Positions 63,038 to 64,000 of a stretch of DNA of 64,000 bases are shown piece after piece. The notes beneath the pieces are model-generated. The model worked only from the letters and a program-made list of their open reading frames with translations. It was not told where the DNA came from and made no database searches. Each line of letters opens with the position of its first letter. The first letter of the stretch is position 1. Both the position numbers and the translations under genes were made by a program. Source of the stretch: Clostridiaceae bacterium (GTDB lineage: Bacteria > Bacillota > Clostridia > UBA1212 > DUPL01). Location: contig DUPL01000121.1 in assembly GCA_012838385.1 (NCBI GenBank), positions 1 through 64,000 on the forward strand, given 5' to 3'.

Positions 63038-63851
63038 TTTCATAAATTGCATAAACATCGTTTCTCGAAAGACCAGTTTCCTTTGCAACTTCTTTAATCG
63101 CATTGTTTCTCTTTAGACCACTTTCAATCTTTTCATTTACCATGTTGAATATTTCAACCTCTTCGTATTCTATTACTTCTTCTACTTCCCGATTCCCTTC
63201 AATAACGATAACGAACTCTCCTCTTGGATTGTTTTCTTCATAGAACCCAATCAAGCTGTCCACACTACCCCATTTCAATTCTTCAAACTTTTTCGTAAGT
63301 TCTCTGGCAAGGCAAATCTTCCTGTCTACTACATGTTCTTTCAATTCCTTAAGGGTGGAGAGTATGTTGTGTGGAGCCTCATAAAACACAAGTGTTCTTT
63401 TTTCATCAGAAATCCTTTTAAGGACTTCCCTTCTCTTTTTCTTATCCTGAGGTAGGAATCCTTCAAAAACAAAACTTCTTGTATTGAAACCAGATAAAAC
63501 AACACCCATTATCAAAGCGCAGGGACCGGGTATCAGAGTATATTCAATACCATTTTCAATTGCGAGTTTCACCAAATCCTCTCCCGGATCAGAAATACCG
63601 GGAGTACCCGCATCGGTAACATACGCAATGGATTCTCCGTTTTTCAGCTTCTCTATCAACTTTTCACCCAATGTATCCTTGTTGTGCTCATGGTAGCTTA
63701 CAAGAGGTTTTCTAATATCAAAACGCATAAGAAGCTTTGCGGTATGCCTTGTATCTTCCGCTGCAATCAAATCCACACTCCTTAATGTATCAAGTGCTCT
63801 TATGGATATGTCCTCAAGATTCCCTATTGGTGTTGCAATTAAATACAGCAT
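63015..63851 (-). CDS. rsmI: 16S rRNA (cytidine1402-2'-O)-methyltransferase
   Basis: A 278-residue tetrapyrrole-methylase-fold enzyme: LYLIATPIGNLEDISIRALDTL, AAEDTRHTAKLL, YHEHNKDTLGEKL, AYVTDAGTPGISDPGEDLVKLAIENGI, IPGPCALIMGVVLSGF and EGFLPQDKKKRREVLKR. It methylates C1402 of 16S rRNA with RsmH. A C-terminal helix-turn-helix-like NAIKEVAKETGLSRNDVYAIYER is the usual end. It follows nine bases after the truncated gene at the right edge. Confidence 0.95.
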   Translation of the reverse strand: MLYLIATPIGNLEDISIRALDTLRSVDLIAAEDTRHTAKLLMRFDIRKPLVSYHEHNKDTLGEKLIEKLKNGESIAYVTDAGTPGISDPGEDLVKLAIENGIEYTLIPGPCALIMGVVLSGFNTRSFVFEGFLPQDKKKRREVLKRISDEKRTLVFYEAPHNILSTLKELKEHVVDRKICLARELTKKFEELKWGSVDSLIGFYEENNPRGEFVIVIEGNREVEEVIEYEEVEIFNMVNEKIESGLKRNNAIKEVAKETGLSRNDVYAIYERKKGTTL

Positions 63852-63860
63852 TTTCTTCTC

Positions 63861-64000
63861 CTATAAATTAACTTTTTCCTCAATCATTTTGCACGACAGA
63901 TTAGGGTCCACAAGTACGGGAGTACCCACTTTCAAATTCTCACCACCATACAAGTTTGCCTTAAGCAAAAACAGTATGGGACTGCTTGAAAGCTTTGAAT
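63861..64000 (-). CDS. C-terminal end of a gene, possibly a TrmN6-type methyltransferase
   Basis: The minus strand is open from the right edge to a TAG at 63861-63863, giving 45 codons that contain SSSPILFLLKANLYGG, LKVGTPVLVDPN and MIEEKVNL. The PILxLL...GxENLKVGTPVLVD pattern loosely resembles the end of tRNA1(Val) adenine-N6 methyltransferases, whose gene precedes rsmI in B. subtilis. Only the last residues are visible, so the assignment is tentative. Confidence 0.4.
   Translation of the reverse strand, partial: SKLSSSPILFLLKANLYGGENLKVGTPVLVDPNLSCKMIEEKVNL

Noticed and set aside
1-64000. tRNA genes, CRISPR arrays, insertion sequences and prophage
   Set aside because: I looked in all gaps and found no CCA-ended cloverleaf, no regularly spaced direct repeats and no transposase or phage gene.

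Overview
The window looks like a chromosomal segment of an endospore-forming, low-GC, Gram-positive anaerobe of the class Clostridia, most like the plant-polysaccharide-degrading relatives of Acetivibrio/Ruminiclostridium. The evidence is the sporulation genes (yabP, yabQ, spmA, spmB, a SpoVB-type flippase, a CotH-type kinase), an AbrB with a C-terminal Cys-pair ribbon, a GTP-type PEP carboxykinase, gene orders shared with Bacillus subtilis, strong Shine-Dalgarno sites and sigma-A promoters often carrying an extended -10 (TGGTATAAT). The species cannot be fixed from the sequence. I saw no tRNA, rRNA, CRISPR array, insertion sequence or prophage.

Layout. 1-9.7 kb (minus strand): one long run that starts with mltG-trmR-trhP (the B. 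subtilis yrrL-yrrM-yrrO order), continues through a glycerophosphodiesterase into a surface-polysaccharide block (polyprenyl sugar-phosphate transferase, WbuB-like glycosyltransferase, CapF- and CapG-like UDP-L-FucNAc enzymes) and ends in a truncated ABC exporter. 9.9-13.7 kb (plus): zapA, a U32 protein split into two overlapping genes, dut and ispF. 13.7-17.1 kb (minus): a membrane protein, pyrH, tsf and rpsB with a structured leader. 17.2-22.9 kb: a surface-carbohydrate locus with an AraC regulator, a membrane-anchored carbohydrate-binding protein joined through an A9 run to a GH127-like enzyme, and a divergent CBM9-like surface protein with a possible sortase signal. 23-30.9 kb: VTT membrane protein, pckG, ksgA, a 3D/G5 protein, tatD, a YitT protein, yebC and yigZ. 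30.9-37 kb: hflX with an unusual N-terminal JAMM-like domain, a SpoVB-type flippase, a rhomboid protease and yabR-divIC-yabQ-yabP. 37-43.2 kb: a VanW protein, rpmE, rho and dnaC/dnaD-like loader genes. 43.2-51 kb: a class B sortase with a decayed duplicate just upstream, an acyltransferase/esterase cluster, a degenerate SF1 helicase-like protein and two paralogous unknown proteins. 51-64 kb: a glycerol kinase-lipase-glycosidase operon, tex, a CotH-like protein, an unknown Pro/Lys-rich protein, spmAB, abrB, rsmI and the end of one more gene.

The most interesting candidates are the A9 run that could fuse a carbohydrate-binding membrane protein to its neighbouring GH127-like enzyme, the JAMM-like domain on HflX, the apparently dead but intact helicase-like protein beside two paralogous unknowns, the decayed sortase duplicate, and two near-identical palindromes 43 bp apart upstream of the 3D/G5 gene. 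Start codons were moved from the longest open frame wherever a Shine-Dalgarno site supported another start.
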